A stretch of DNA of 56,797 bases from Micromonospora sp. 15K316 (GCF_004348525.1 NZ_SMKG01000019.1:1-56797); one strand, 5' to 3'; numbered from the stretch's first letter, positions 23,433 to 33,460 are shown. The notes: a model not told the origin generated them from the sequence alone. Numbers and translations are program-made.

Positions 23433-24614
23433 CTACAGGGAAGGGGCCGGTTGCTCGGGTGGGCCCCCGCGGGCCCGGATGCCGTCCGCGACGGCGACGC
23501 CCAGCAGGACGAGTGTGGCGGTGAGGCCGGCCACCAATGCGGGTGCGAGCATCAGAGCGGGGCCGGCGACGATCAGCACGAGCAGCGCGACCAGTCGGGA
23601 CGGTGACACCCGGCTGAACACCTCGTATTCGAACCGGGCTCGTCCGGCCATGAACAGCGCAGGGCCGCCGAGCATGATGCCGGCCAGCCAGGGCGTGGCG
23701 CGGTCGGCGGGGTGGGCGATGACGACTTCGAAACCAGCGGAGGCGACGACCACGCCGGCCACCATGAGCAGGTGGGTGTAGGGCGCGGACCGTACGAAGC
23801 CGCCCGGATCCCGGGAGGATTCGATGGTGGCTTGGAGCAGGGCGCCGGCGCGGTGGACGTAGATCTGCCACAGCAGCACGGTGGCGCCGAACGCGATCAC
23901 GAGCGCCGCCGTACGGTCGGGCGCCACCCCGTGCTCGGCATAGGTCAGGGTGGTGACGAGGATGAGATCACCAAGGGCGAGAGTGAAGAATTGCTGGTAG
24001 CGCTCCGCCAGGTGGTCAGCCGCCACCCGGTACTGGGACAACGGCACCCGACCGAGCCGGGGCGTGGGGTAACGGAGCCAGGCTGCCCCGTAGTCGATGG
24101 CGAGCGCCGCGGCCCATAGCGAGCCCCGCGCCCAGCCCGTCACGAGCGCGCCGGCCAGCCACGGAACCGCGGACAAGGCGAACCAGAAGATGAACCGGCC
24201 GGCGTGCATTCGCGCCGCGCGTCTGCGTAGGGCGGCATTCAAGAAGATGCCACGCCCGACGTGGATCGCCACGTATGCGCCCGCGAAGACGAGCGCGTGA
24301 TCGGAGAAGGCGGTGGGCAGCGCGCCTGCCATCAGGATGGTTCCGAGCATGGCCCAGAGCGTCATGACGAAGATGGGGGGCCGCTGCGCGTTGTAGAGGT
24401 CGGTTGCCAGTGCGGTGACGGACCAGACCCACCAGATCGCCATCAGCAGCACCGTGGTCTGGTAAGCCCCGGCCCAGCCGAGATTCTGCGCCAGGTTTCG
24501 CGACGTCAGGGCGAGCGCGGCGACGAACACCAGGTCCAGGAAGAGCTCCAGCAGGGTTGCCCGCTGTGGCCCCTCACCCTTCCGGGCCAAGCCCACCGCA
24601 TGGTCGATCGTCAT
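23433..24614 (-). CDS. Low temperature requirement protein A (LtrA) family membrane protein
   Basis: 393 residues, nearly all hydrophobic, with about ten to twelve predicted transmembrane helices. Family signatures are the N-terminal LLELFLDLVFVAALALTSRN and the central HLAERYQQFFTLALGDLIL. LtrA was first described in Listeria as needed for growth in the cold, but its molecular function is not firmly established. ATG 24614 is at the natural LtrA N-terminus. An AT-rich stretch upstream (24690-24780) has a TTGACA on this strand (24696-24691) without a convincing -10. Confidence 0.85.
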   Translation of the reverse strand: MTIDHAVGLARKGEGPQRATLLELFLDLVFVAALALTSRNLAQNLGWAGAYQTTVLLMAIWWVWSVTALATDLYNAQRPPIFVMTLWAMLGTILMAGALPTAFSDHALVFAGAYVAIHVGRGIFLNAALRRRAARMHAGRFIFWFALSAVPWLAGALVTGWARGSLWAAALAIDYGAAWLRYPTPRLGRVPLSQYRVAADHLAERYQQFFTLALGDLILVTTLTYAEHGVAPDRTAALVIAFGATVLLWQIYVHRAGALLQATIESSRDPGGFVRSAPYTHLLMVAGVVVASAGFEVVIAHPADRATPWLAGIMLGGPALFMAGRARFEYEVFSRVSPSRLVALLVLIVAGPALMLAPALVAGLTATLVLLGVAVADGIRARGGPPEQPAPSL

Positions 24615-25101
24615 CAGTTCCCCGTCTACTGACTCCGGGTCTCGAGGGACTGGAGAGCGACCTGCGGCAGGCGAAACCGACCGAGTCGGGTGTCAAATCC
24701 CTGAATGACCTTATGTCGATAACACCGGGAAGGTTTCGTTATATTCATATCCGTGGTGGTCATAGCGCCACACGGATCGGCAGGGCGGCAACTGTGTGAG
24801 AGCTCGATCTGGTGCGGGTGCAGATCCCCGCGGTGAGGCGTACGGTGAGCTTGTCGCTCGGTTCCCCGGTTGCCGTCAGGTGCCGTCAGCAGCCCGCCCG
24901 AGCGTCCATCAATCGTCAATCCCGCGGCGACAGCTTGCTCGTCGTACCGGCTGATCGCCAATCACATCCCGGCCACCGGACCTGCCGGCCGGCATGTTCA
25001 CGGCCTCCGTGCCTCCCGACCGTGGTGGGCTCCGAGCAGCACATCCGCACCGCCGTCCGGTCGTACGACCCTTCCGGGCGGCTTTCACAAGGGAGTATCG
25101 G
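24615..25101. other. 487-nt gene-free region with an AT-rich pocket
   Basis: No protein-like frame is present. The stretch 24690-24780 is unusually AT-rich for this DNA and contains TTATATTCATAT. An imperfect stem follows: ATCCGTG about 24749 and CACGGAT about 24772. It probably carries the LtrA promoter and perhaps the promoter of the small gene at 25102. Confidence 0.4.
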
Positions 25102-25275
25102 ATGAGGGTCGCCAGGCAGAAGATCGTCAGCATTCTTCGTCAACGCGGCCAGCAGGTCAGGGCCGACTGGGTCGAGCGCGAACTACCGGAGTTGGTGGAC
25201 CTCGATGAGCATGCCGGGCTGCTCGCCACCCTGCGTCTCGATCCAGCGGATCTCGCCGGCGCATCCTCGCCGTGA
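25102..25275 (+). CDS. Conserved small helical protein, 57 aa
   Basis: The protein starts MRVARQKIVSILRQRGQQVR and continues ADWVERELPELVD and LLATLRLDPADLAG. This charged helical pattern (ILR.RG...RADWV...LP..VD) is familiar from tiny conserved actinobacterial proteins. ATG 25102 has AAGGGAG seven nt upstream. No membrane segment or motif suggests a function. It is not part of an obvious operon. Confidence 0.6.
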   Translation: MRVARQKIVSILRQRGQQVRADWVERELPELVDLDEHAGLLATLRLDPADLAGASSP

Positions 25276-25557
25276 ATGTCGCTCTGCTCGCGCTGTGGGA
25301 AGATCCGCGACTCCAACCAGCATCGCCCCGCGCCGAGTAAGGGGCCCCTAACGTGGTCCGGTGCGCCGTTGTGCGACCTACGCTTCCTTTGGCGGACACG
25401 GCGTGCGGTGCGCTACCGGACGGTGCGTCTCGCGAAGGCCGGAGCAGGGCCACCGTGGCCCGAGCCCTGACGATCCGACCGTACTCGGGTGACGTCGGGT
25501 GGGACGGTGGCTCCGGCGGGCACGCACTGTCGGACGGTTCCGCTACGGTCGGTGGTC

Positions 25558-28500
25558 ATGGACGCGCGGCGCGGCGAGGCCCTGATCGGGCGGGACCACC
25601 CGGCCGGCGTGCTGCGCGCCGAGCTGGACCGGACGATCACCAGCCACGGCGGTCTCGTCCTGGTCACCGGTGAGCCGGGCATCGGCAAGACGACCCTGGT
25701 CACAGCGGTGGCACGGGAGGCCCGCCAGCGCGGCGCGCTCGTGCTCGGCGCCGCCTGCTGGGATTCGGAGAGCGCCCCCGGCTACTGGCCGTGGGTGCAG
25801 GTGCTGCGGGGCCTGCGGCGCCACGCCGACGACTGGGCCGTCGCCCGACACAGCGCCGAACCGGCGCTCACCACCCTGCTCGGCCAGGCCACCGGCGGTC
25901 CCACCGACGCCGAGACGACCGCCGGCGGGGGAGACGGCCCGGCCCGGTTTGGCCCATCCGGCGCGGCGACCGGCGGCGGGAGCGACGACGCGGATCGGGA
26001 GACGTTCGCGCTCTACGACGCGGTGACCGCCGCGCTGGTCGCGGCCTCCCAGCGCCGGCCCGTCGTGCTGATCCTCGACGACCTGCACTGGGCCGACCCG
26101 GCCTCGCTGCGGCTGCTCGGGTTCGCCGCCCAGCACACCTGGTTCGAGCGGCTGCTGCTGGTCGGCACCTACCGGGACGCCGAGGTCGAGTCCGGCGAAC
26201 ACCCCCTGCGCCCGCTGCTCATGCCGCTGCTGGCGAAGGCGACCACGCTCACCCTCACCGGGCTCTCCCGCGACGAGGTCGGCGCGCTGATGACGCGCAC
26301 CGCCGGGCGGGAGGCCGAGCCGGAACTCGTCGACGAGGTGCACCGGCGCACCGGCGGCAACCCGTTCTTCGTCGAACAGACCGCCCGGCTGTGGCGTGCC
26401 GGCGGCACGGTCGGCACGATCGCCCCGGGCGTACGCGAGGCCGTCCGCCGCCGCCTCGGCCAACTCCCCGGCCCGGTGGTCGAGGCGCTCACCGTCGCCG
26501 CCGTACTGGGACGCGGGTTCCACCGGCAGGTCCTCGCCGCCTGCGCCGCGAGCCCGGTGGCGCAGGTCGACCGGCTCCTCGACCACGCATCGACGGCCCG
26601 CCTCGTGACCGCCCGGGGCGGCGGCCGGTTCTCGTTCGCGCACGACCTCGTCCGGGAGACCCTCTACGACAGCCTCACCGACGAGGAGCGGCGGGCCCGG
26701 CACGCCACCGTGGTGCGGGCCGTCGACGGTTCGAGCGAGCTCGCCGAACGGCTGGTCCCCGCCGACCTGGCCCGGCACGCCTACCTGGCGGGCCCCGACC
26801 TCGACCCGTCCCGGGTCACCGAGCTGCTGCTCGCCGCGGCCCGCGACGCCGCCGGTCGGCTCGCGGTCGACGAGTCGCTGACGCACTTCCGCCGCGCGTT
26901 GGAGGTCGTCCGGGACGAGGGACAACACGTCCGGATCCTGATCGAGTTCGGCGAGCTGCTCTACCACTGCGGCACCAGCGCGGCCGCCGACCGGCACCTC
27001 ACCGAGGCCGCCACCCTGGCGCGCTCGCTCGACGATCCGGCGTTGCTCGCCCGGGCCGTGCTCACCCTTCACCGGCACCGGGAGTACAGCAGCGGCCCAA
27101 CGGCCTCCGCCGAGGAGCTGCTCCGGGAGGCGTACCGGCGGCTGATCGGCGAGCCGGACGACGGCCTCCCGGTCGCCATGCTGGTCACCGACCTGATCAC
27201 GGCCACCGAGACGCTGGCCCGCCGGGGCCGCGACGACGAGGCGCTCACCTTCAGTCTCTGGGCCCGCCACGACACCACCTGGGGCCTCGGCACCGCGGCC
27301 GACCGGGCGGCCATCACCGCGGAGATCCGGGAGGTCGCCCGCCGGACCGGCGACCGGGAGACCGAGCTCTGGGCGACGTCGCTGCGCTGGGTCGCGCTGC
27401 TCGAACTCGGTGACCCGGGCTACCTCGACGAGCTGACCGCCTTCGTCGACGGGGCCGGCACCAGCGAGGTGGCCCGGCACCGGATGTCGGCGGCGATCGA
27501 CGGCGGCATCATCGCCGGTCTCCGTGGCCAATTCGCCGAGGCGGACCGGCACTTCGCCGCCCTGGACGAACTCGGCGAGCAGGCCCCGACCGACTTCGCG
27601 TTCATGGTCCATCACCTGCGCTGGGCGCGGCTGCTGGTGCAGGGCCGCTACGGCGAGATCGACGAACTCCTCGACCGGCTCGACCCGACCGACTACCCCT
27701 ACCTCCAGCTCGCCCGGGCCATCACGGCCGTCGAACGTGGCGACCACGAGACGGCCGTACGGATCACCGCCGGCATCGAGGCCACCGGCGTCACGTACGC
27801 CCGACCGGTGTCCCCGCTGTGGCTGCGGCTACGGGCGCAGGCCGCGGCGGCGGCGCGCGACCCGCAGCGCTGCGACGAGGCGCGGGCGGCCCTCAGCCCG
27901 TACCGGGGACAGTGGACGGTGGCGCTCTTCGGCTGCGACGTCGGCGGCCCGGTCGACCACTGGCTGGCCCTGCTCGACGCCGCGCAGGAACGCTGGGACG
28001 AGGCGATCGCCGGGTTCCGGGCGGCCCGTGCCGCCGCCGACTGGATGGGGGCCCGGCCTTGGTCGGTGGTGGCCCGCGTCGCGCTCGCCGAGACGCTGAC
28101 CCGGCGCGGCCGCTCCGACGACGTCACCGAGGCGGCCACGCTGCGCGCCGACGCCCGGCGGGAGGCGGCCGCGCTCGACATGCGGCAGGTGCTCGACCGG
28201 CTCGCCGCCGAGCACCTGCCGGCAGCCGCGGCCGTCGGGCACCCGCTGGGAGGCGCGGCCGTCGGGCACCCGCCGGGAGGCGCGGCCGTCGGGCACCCGC
28301 CGGGAGGCGCAGCCACCGTTGCGCACCCGCCGGGAGGCGCGGCCGCCGACCCCGGCTCGGCGTTCGCGAGCAGTCCGCTCGGTGGCACCGAGGTTCCGGT
28401 CGTCGTCGTCGACGGTGGGCCGGGCGAAGCAGCCGCCCGCCGGATCGGGTCGAGCGGCGCGCCCGGCGCTGCCGGTGGCGGTCGGGTCCCGTCGACCGGC

Positions 28501-29211
28501 GGACCGCAGCCGGTCGGCGTCGCCGAGAGGGTCGGTGCCGAGGTCACCGGTGTCGACACCGCGGGCGGGCCGGCCCTGGCCGGGGCCGTCGGGCGGTCGA
28601 GTGGACCTGCCGGGGCCGGCGCCGGGGAGCGACCGGTCGACCTGCGCGTCGAGCCGTCGACGGCCGGCTACGAGTTCCGCCGCGACGGCGCGGTCTGGCG
28701 GCTCGCCTACGGTGGCGAGATCGTCCACCTGCCCGACGCCAAGGGGCTGCATGACCTGCATCTGCTGCTCGGCCGGCCGGGGGCCGACATACCGGCCGTC
28801 GAACTGCTCGACCCGGCCGCCGGGCCGGAGCTCGTGGCCGCCCGCCGCCTCGGCGGAGATCCGGTGCTGGACGACGAGGCGAAGGCCCGCTACCGGCGTC
28901 ACCTGGAACGCCTCGACGAGGAGATCGATCGGGCCGCCGCCCGCGACGACGCGCGGAAGGTGGCGGGGCTGGAAGCCGAGCGGGGCGCGCTCCTCGACGA
29001 ACTGCGCGCGGCGGCCGGGCTGGCCGGGCGCACCCGCCGCCTCGGCGACGAGGCCGAACGCGCCCGCAAGGCGGTGACCGCCCGGATCCGGGACACCCTG
29101 CGCAAGCTCGACGCCCGCCATCCGGCGCTCGCCGCCCACCTGCGCGACACCGTCGCCACGGGCGGCACCTGCCGTTACCTGCCGTCGGAGCCGCTGCCCT
29201 GGCGGCTGTGA
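25558..29211 (+). CDS. Large AAA/TPR regulatory ATPase
   Basis: 1217 residues. An N-terminal AAA_16-type ATPase module has Walker A TGEPGIGKTTLV (about residue 42) and Walker B RRPVVLILDDLHWAD. A TPR-like helical region occupies the middle. Next comes a Gly/Ala/Pro-rich linker with four tandem 27-30-bp repeats (28228-28338). The C-terminal module (FRRDGAVWRLAYGGEIVHLP, DAKGLHDLHLLL, then a coiled coil and ARKAVTARIRDTLRKLD) is the one found at the end of many actinobacterial MalT/cyclase-like regulators. No LuxR helix-turn-helix is seen. A TACGGT box ends eight nt before ATG 25558, suggesting a leaderless transcript. The target is unknown. Confidence 0.8.
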   Translation: MDARRGEALIGRDHPAGVLRAELDRTITSHGGLVLVTGEPGIGKTTLVTAVAREARQRGALVLGAACWDSESAPGYWPWVQVLRGLRRHADDWAVARHSAEPALTTLLGQATGGPTDAETTAGGGDGPARFGPSGAATGGGSDDADRETFALYDAVTAALVAASQRRPVVLILDDLHWADPASLRLLGFAAQHTWFERLLLVGTYRDAEVESGEHPLRPLLMPLLAKATTLTLTGLSRDEVGALMTRTAGREAEPELVDEVHRRTGGNPFFVEQTARLWRAGGTVGTIAPGVREAVRRRLGQLPGPVVEALTVAAVLGRGFHRQVLAACAASPVAQVDRLLDHASTARLVTARGGGRFSFAHDLVRETLYDSLTDEERRARHATVVRAVDGSSELAERLVPADLARHAYLAGPDLDPSRVTELLLAAARDAAGRLAVDESLTHFRRALEVVRDEGQHVRILIEFGELLYHCGTSAAADRHLTEAATLARSLDDPALLARAVLTLHRHREYSSGPTASAEELLREAYRRLIGEPDDGLPVAMLVTDLITATETLARRGRDDEALTFSLWARHDTTWGLGTAADRAAITAEIREVARRTGDRETELWATSLRWVALLELGDPGYLDELTAFVDGAGTSEVARHRMSAAIDGGIIAGLRGQFAEADRHFAALDELGEQAPTDFAFMVHHLRWARLLVQGRYGEIDELLDRLDPTDYPYLQLARAITAVERGDHETAVRITAGIEATGVTYARPVSPLWLRLRAQAAAAARDPQRCDEARAALSPYRGQWTVALFGCDVGGPVDHWLALLDAAQERWDEAIAGFRAARAAADWMGARPWSVVARVALAETLTRRGRSDDVTEAATLRADARREAAALDMRQVLDRLAAEHLPAAAAVGHPLGGAAVGHPPGGAAVGHPPGGAATVAHPPGGAAADPGSAFASSPLGGTEVPVVVVDGGPGEAAARRIGSSGAPGAAGGGRVPSTGGPQPVGVAERVGAEVTGVDTAGGPALAGAVGRSSGPAGAGAGERPVDLRVEPSTAGYEFRRDGAVWRLAYGGEIVHLPDAKGLHDLHLLLGRPGADIPAVELLDPAAGPELVAARRLGGDPVLDDEAKARYRRHLERLDEEIDRAAARDDARKVAGLEAERGALLDELRAAAGLAGRTRRLGDEAERARKAVTARIRDTLRKLDARHPALAAHLRDTVATGGTCRYLPSEPLPWRL
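28228..28338 (+). repeat. Four in-frame tandem repeats in the linker of the regulatory ATPase
   Basis: Units 28228-28254, 28255-28281 and 28282-28308 are 27 bp each; 28309-28338 is 30 bp. They encode AAVGHP(L/P)GG, the last as AATVAHPPGG. The near-identity at DNA level implies recent slippage expansion. It is coding and has no spacer structure, so it is not a CRISPR array. Confidence 0.85.
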
Positions 29212-29278
29212 CCGGGTCCCCAACCGCGGGATCGCGCCTGGCCTACCGCGCCTGGCCCGCCGCGCGTCAGCGGCGGTG

Positions 29279-29348
29279 CTTGATCCACTCGGGATCCTTG
29301 AAGTCGGGGCATAAGAACGGGTCGGACCCCGCGACATCAATGAAGCCG
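29279..29348. repeat. 70-bp intergenic repeat, copy 1
   Basis: This segment aligns without gaps to 35841-35910 at about 49 of 70 positions (hand count). Common blocks are GATC.ACTCGGG, GAAGTCGGGG, CGGACC, CGAC.TCA.TGAAG. It lies between the regulatory ATPase gene and the terminator of the ABC operon. It may be a member of a genus-specific interspersed family. Confidence 0.6.
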
Positions 29349-29455
29349 AGTCGATCAAGCCGCAGCGTCGCCCGGCCCACGGGCAGGTCAGGCGAGACGG
29401 CGCGCTGCCCGGATGGGAGCGGCGGACGGTCGGGAGCGGCGGCTGGGCACAGCGA

Positions 29456-29493
29456 CGGGCGGGCGCCGCGACAGTGGTCGCGGCGCCCGCCCG
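29456..29493 (-). terminator. Strong 17-bp hairpin terminator of the DrrAB-type operon
   Basis: A perfect 17-bp stem (29456-29472 with 29477-29493) and a four-base loop lie ten nt beyond the stop of the minus-strand permease. Confidence 0.85.
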
Positions 29494-29502
29494 GTACCCG
29501 CG

Positions 29503-30357
29503 TCAGCGGCGGTTGTAGCGGTACATGGTGAGCGTGCCGAAGACGACCACGAAGCCGGCGCTCCACAACAGCAACCACATCGTGTTCGTCGGATCCGACT
29601 CGCCGGCCATCGCCGCGCGGACCGCCGCCACCAGGTGCGTGATCGGGTTGGCCTTCACGAACGCCTGGAGCCAGCCCGGCATGGTGCTCGGCTCGACGAA
29701 GACGTTGCTGAGAAAGGTCAGCGGGAAGAGCACCATCATGCTCACCCCCATCACCGACTTCTCGCTGCGCAGGACCAGACCGAAGAACGTCCAGACCCAG
29801 GAGAAGGCGAACGAGAAGACCACCAGCAGGCCGATCCCGGCGGCCACCCCCATCACCCCGCCGTCCGGGCGGAAGCCGAGCACCAGCCCGACGCTGAGGA
29901 TCACCACGGCCGCCAGCACGTACCGGAGGACATCGCCGAAGATCATGCCGACCAGCGCGGCCGGCCGCCAGACCGGCAGCGTACGGAAGCGGTCGAAGAT
30001 GCCCTTCTCGATGTCGGTGTTGAGCCCGACCCCGGTGTACATCGTGATCATGACGACGCTCGTCACCATGATGCCGGGCAGGAAGAACTGGAGGTAGTCA
30101 CGCGGGCTGTCGGCGAGCGCACCGCCGAACAGGTACGTGAACATCAGCACCATGATGATCGGGAACGCCGTCACGTCGAAGAGCTGCTCCGGCACGTGCT
30201 TGATCTTCAGCAGCGCGCGCCAGCCGAAGGTCAGCGACGCGGCCAGCGCGCTCGGTCTCGCCGGCCGCTCGCCGGGGGCGAGGACGGTCGCCAGCGCCTC
30301 GGCGGACGGAACGTAGACGGACGGCGCGCGGCCGGTCGTGGTCGCCGCGTTGCTCAT
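29503..30357 (-). CDS. ABC-2 type permease (DrrB family)
   Basis: 284 residues with about six transmembrane helices. [20 protein letters not shown] and [16 protein letters not shown] match DrrB/NodJ-type exporter permeases of actinomycetes. The [16 protein letters not shown] segment is the conserved C-terminal motif. ATG 30357 overlaps the stop of the ATPase gene (ATGA), so the two are translated together as an exporter. Relatives export daunorubicin or other hydrophobic compounds; the substrate here is unknown. It is last in a three-gene operon. Confidence 0.88.
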   Translation of the reverse strand: MSNAATTTGRAPSVYVPSAEALATVLAPGERPARPSALAASLTFGWRALLKIKHVPEQLFDVTAFPIIMVLMFTYLFGGALADSPRDYLQFFLPGIMVTSVVMITMYTGVGLNTDIEKGIFDRFRTLPVWRPAALVGMIFGDVLRYVLAAVVILSVGLVLGFRPDGGVMGVAAGIGLLVVFSFAFSWVWTFFGLVLRSEKSVMGVSMMVLFPLTFLSNVFVEPSTMPGWLQAFVKANPITHLVAAVRAAMAGESDPTNTMWLLLWSAGFVVVFGTLTMYRYNRR

Positions 30358-31367
30358 CGTGCTGCCTCCAGCTGCTCGTCCCGCTCGTCGGCCGGGACGG
30401 CGGGGTGATCGGTCAGGGCCAGGAAGACCTCGTCCAGGCTGGGCTGGCCGAGGGAGAAGTCGTCGACGACGATGCCGGCGCGAGTCAGGTCCGCCAGCGC
30501 ACGGGCGGCCTGCTCGCTGGCGGCCAGGTCGTTACCCTCGCCGCCCACCCGGGCGGTGAGCGCGAGCGGGTCGGCTTCGAGCTGCACCGGTACGCCGAGC
30601 GCCGCCTGGAGCACCTTCTCGGCGTCGGGCCGCTGGGCCGCGTCACGCAGTCGCAGGTGGACGGTGCCGGAGCCGACCGAGGACTTCAGCTCGCCCGGGG
30701 TGCCCTCCGCGATCACCCGGCCGTGGTCCACCACCGCGATCCGCCCGGCGAGCTGGTCGGCCTCGTCGAGGTACTGCGTGGTCAGCAGCACTGTCGTGCC
30801 GTGCGACACCACCGCCCGGACGATCTCCCACACCTGGTTGCGGCTGCGCGGGTCCAGGCCCGTCGTCGGCTCGTCCAGGAAGAGCAGGTCCGGAGTGTTC
30901 AGGATGCTCGCCGCGATGTCGATGCGCCGCCGCATGCCGCCGGAGTACTTCTTCACCTGCCGGCCGCCCGCCTCGGTCAACCCGAACGCGGCGAGCAGCT
31001 GGTCCGCCCGCTCCCGGGCGGCCGGTTTGCGCAGCCCGAGCAGCCGGGCGAGCAGCACCAGGTTCTCGACTCCGGTCAGGTCCTCGTCGACCGAGGCGTA
31101 CTGGCCGGTCAGGCTGACCCGGGCCCGGACCTTGTCGGCCTCGGCGACCACGTCGTGCCCGAACACCCGGGCCCGGCCACCGTCCGGACGTAGCAACGTG
31201 GCCAGCACCCGCACCGCAGTGGTCTTGCCGGCCCCGTTCGGGCCGAGCAGGCCGTAGACGGTGCCGGCCGGCACCTGGAGGTCCATCCCGGCCAACGCCC
31301 GGGTCTCCCCGAACGAGCGGGTCAGGCCCTCGGCCTCGATGGCCGGGCCGGTCGTGCGCTTACTCAT
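30354..31367 (-). CDS. Daunorubicin-resistance-type ABC transporter ATP-binding protein (DrrA family)
   Basis: 337 residues from ATG 31367, preceded by GGTAGGGACG. Walker A is GPNGAGKTT (42-50), the signature is [16 protein letters not shown], Walker B is [12 protein letters not shown], and the switch region [11 protein letters not shown] follows. The extended C-terminal domain ending [12 protein letters not shown] is the DrrA-type regulatory domain. With the coupled permease it forms an export pump at the membrane. It starts 24 nt after the FMN reductase stop, so a redox enzyme and the pump are co-transcribed. Confidence 0.92.
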   Translation of the reverse strand: MSKRTTGPAIEAEGLTRSFGETRALAGMDLQVPAGTVYGLLGPNGAGKTTAVRVLATLLRPDGGRARVFGHDVVAEADKVRARVSLTGQYASVDEDLTGVENLVLLARLLGLRKPAARERADQLLAAFGLTEAGGRQVKKYSGGMRRRIDIAASILNTPDLLFLDEPTTGLDPRSRNQVWEIVRAVVSHGTTVLLTTQYLDEADQLAGRIAVVDHGRVIAEGTPGELKSSVGSGTVHLRLRDAAQRPDAEKVLQAALGVPVQLEADPLALTARVGGEGNDLAASEQAARALADLTRAGIVVDDFSLGQPSLDEVFLALTDHPAVPADERDEQLEAAR

Positions 31368-31390
31368 CGTCCCTACCTTCCTATCTGCGT

Positions 31391-31945
31391 TCACGAGACG
31401 TAGGGCCGCGCCGCACGCGCGTCGCGCAAGGCGAGACCCCACCAGGTGAGCTGGTCGAGCAGGACGCGGGCGTCCTGGCAGAGCTGGTCGGCGCACTCCG
31501 GCGACGGCTCGCCGCCGAGCAGGTCGACGCCGACGACGTCACGCACCGTCGTCGCGTGCAGCGCGGTGAAGACCGTCCGGAGCTGGTCCACCGCGTGCAG
31601 GCCTGTCGAACGGCAGCCGTACGCCACGAAGCCGACCGGCTTGGCCTGCCACTCGTCGTACGCGTAGTCGATCGCCTGTTTCAACGAGGCCGGGAAGCTG
31701 TGGTTGTACTCAGGGGTGACCACCGCGAAGGCGTCCGCCCGCTCCACCTCCCGCGCGAACGACCGGATCGCGTCGGTCGGCTCCGCGGGATAGCGGGCGG
31801 GCAGGTCGTAGTCGGCGAGGTCGACCACGTTCACGGTCAGGTCGTCCCGGCCGGCGGCCTGCGCGACGAACCAGCGGGCGATCTCCTCGCCCGCCCGTCC
31901 CTCGCGGGTGCTGCCGATGATCACGGCGAGCCGCACGGGTCCCAT
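31391..31945 (-). CDS. NADPH-dependent FMN reductase family protein
   Basis: 184 residues. The flavodoxin-like fold is shown by [20 protein letters not shown] (phosphate loop) and by [20 protein letters not shown], where PEYNHS binds [18 protein letters not shown] is also typical. It reduces FMN or quinones and azo compounds with NAD(P)H. ATG 31945 follows AAGGGGGG. It is first in an operon with the DrrAB-type exporter, so it may modify or detoxify the exported compound; that link is inference. Confidence 0.87.
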   Translation of the reverse strand: MGPVRLAVIIGSTREGRAGEEIARWFVAQAAGRDDLTVNVVDLADYDLPARYPAEPTDAIRSFAREVERADAFAVVTPEYNHSFPASLKQAIDYAYDEWQAKPVGFVAYGCRSTGLHAVDQLRTVFTALHATTVRDVVGVDLLGGEPSPECADQLCQDARVLLDQLTWWGLALRDARAARPYVS

Positions 31946-32110
31946 ACGTGCCCCCCTTCCGGCCTCTCGGATGCTCCACCCTCCTGGCGCGAGACGGCGG
32001 CCAGCGGCCGCCAGATGCGATCTAGCGGAAGTCCGACCGAATCGTCGGGCCGTGCCGTGGCGTTGTCGGTGGCATGCGGTTGACTGCCGGCCGACGAGGA
32101 GGGGGATGGG

Positions 32111-32632
32111 ATGGCGCAGGTGCGGATCGCGCCGTGGAGCGAGGACGACCTGGCTCTGCTGCGACGGCTCAACGCTCCGGAGGTCCGCGCGCACACGGGT
32201 GGCTCGGAGACCGACGAGCAGGTGGTGTCCCGGCACGAGCGGTATGCGCGCTTCGCCGGAACGGGCAAGGGCTGCATGTTCACGGTGGTGCTGCCGGATG
32301 GGGAGAAGGTCGGCAGCGTCGGCTACTGGGAGCGCCAGTGGCGGGGTGAGCTGGTCTACGAGATGGGCTGGGCGGTGCTGCCCGAATGCCAGGGCAGGGG
32401 AGTGGCGACCGAGGCGGTGCGGGCGGTCGTGGCCGCGGCGCGGGAACGCCGTACCCACCGCTGGGCGCACGCCTACCCGTCGGTCGGCAATCCGGCCTCG
32501 AACGCGGTCTGCCGCAAGGCCGGGTTCACCCTGCTCGGGGAGATCGACTTCGAGTACCCGCCGGGGAAGTACATGCGCTCCAACGACTGGCGCCTCGACC
32601 TGACCGCACCCGCCGAGCCGGCCGGGGTGTGA
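32111..32632 (+). CDS. GNAT-family N-acetyltransferase
   Basis: 173 residues, RimJ/RimL-like GNAT. Motif A is VLPECQGRGVATEAVRAVVA (Q-x-x-G-x-A) and motif B is HAYPSVGNPASNAVCRKAGF. The N-terminus has VRIAPWSEDDLALLRRLN. GAGGAGGGG precedes ATG 32111. The substrate could be an amino group of a protein or small molecule. It is divergent from the FMN reductase operon across 165 nt. Confidence 0.87.
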   Translation: MAQVRIAPWSEDDLALLRRLNAPEVRAHTGGSETDEQVVSRHERYARFAGTGKGCMFTVVLPDGEKVGSVGYWERQWRGELVYEMGWAVLPECQGRGVATEAVRAVVAAARERRTHRWAHAYPSVGNPASNAVCRKAGFTLLGEIDFEYPPGKYMRSNDWRLDLTAPAEPAGV

Positions 32633-32713
32633 GCCGGCCGGCAGCCGCGTCGTGAACCGACTGACCGCGTCATACGTGCCGGAGGTGACCTTGTTCAGTC
32701 AACTGGAGTAACG

Positions 32714-33460
32714 ATGTCGCAGCCGGCCGATTCGCCGCATGGTCCGTACCCGAACTACCCGCCCGCACCGATGACGTACGGCCCGCCGCCGCAGCCGCCG
32801 TCCCGGACCACCTTCCTCCAGAAGGCGCTGATCGCCGTCGGCGCTGTCGTCGTGCTGCTCGGGGCGGTCTTCCTGGGCGTGGTCATCGCCACCCCGGCCG
32901 AGGAGGGCAACGCCTCCGCGGGCACGGGTGGGACGGCTCCGGTCACCGGGAGCCCGGCGCCGTCGCAGTCGGCCGGAGCGGACCCGGACGTGCCCGGCCG
33001 GGTGATCACCGTGGCCGCGCCGAAGACGCTCGGCGGCCGGCCGCTGATCGATCTCGGCACCAGCGACGGCGGTGTGTCCGAGGAGGCGGGGCTCCCGGAC
33101 GACTCCGGGGTGCCGGAGGTGACCGCCACGGCACAGGGTCTCTACGGCGACATCGCGAAGCAGGACATCGTCATCGTCGACGCGGTGGCGTCGACCGGCG
33201 CCACCCGGGAGAGCCGCCTCTCCCTCTTCATCTCCGGGGTGACCAAGGGGCTCAACGTCGGCAACTTCACCGAGGCCGATCCGGGCCCGCTCGGCGGCCA
33301 GGCCTTCTGCGGAGACGGCAACATCAACGGCGTGCCGGCCGCCGTCTGCGTCTGGTCCGACAGCGGTAGCACGGGTGCGCTCATCCACTCGCTGCAGAGC
33401 CAGGAGAAGTTCCGGACGGAGTTTCCCGCCCTCCGCGCCGAGATCGAGCAGGCGTCCTGA
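32714..33460 (+). CDS. Single-pass membrane protein with Pro-rich N-terminus
   Basis: 248 residues. A cytoplasmic Pro/Tyr-rich tail (PNYPPAPMTYGPPPQPP) is followed by one transmembrane helix (ALIAVGAVVVLLGAVFLGVV) and then an extracytoplasmic Ser/Thr/Gly-rich linker and a globular domain with two Cys (FCGDGNINGVPAAVCVW). This is a common architecture of actinobacterial envelope proteins with unknown function; a fold such as DUF4333/PknB-associated domains is possible but not shown. A terminator follows. Confidence 0.7.
   Translation: MSQPADSPHGPYPNYPPAPMTYGPPPQPPSRTTFLQKALIAVGAVVVLLGAVFLGVVIATPAEEGNASAGTGGTAPVTGSPAPSQSAGADPDVPGRVITVAAPKTLGGRPLIDLGTSDGGVSEEAGLPDDSGVPEVTATAQGLYGDIAKQDIVIVDAVASTGATRESRLSLFISGVTKGLNVGNFTEADPGPLGGQAFCGDGNINGVPAAVCVWSDSGSTGALIHSLQSQEKFRTEFPALRAEIEQAS

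Noticed and set aside
24691..24696. Consensus -35 TTGACA upstream of LtrA
   Set aside because: No acceptable -10 hexamer occurs 16-19 nt downstream on that strand, so it was not annotated as a promoter.
25543..27747. 734-codon minus-strand frame opposite the regulatory ATPase
   Set aside because: It is antisense to clear Walker motifs and has no recognisable domain; its composition is that of a third-position shadow.
28228..28338. Regular 27-bp repeats as a possible CRISPR array
   Set aside because: Repeats are contiguous with no spacers, are in frame and lie inside a protein linker. No cas genes are present.
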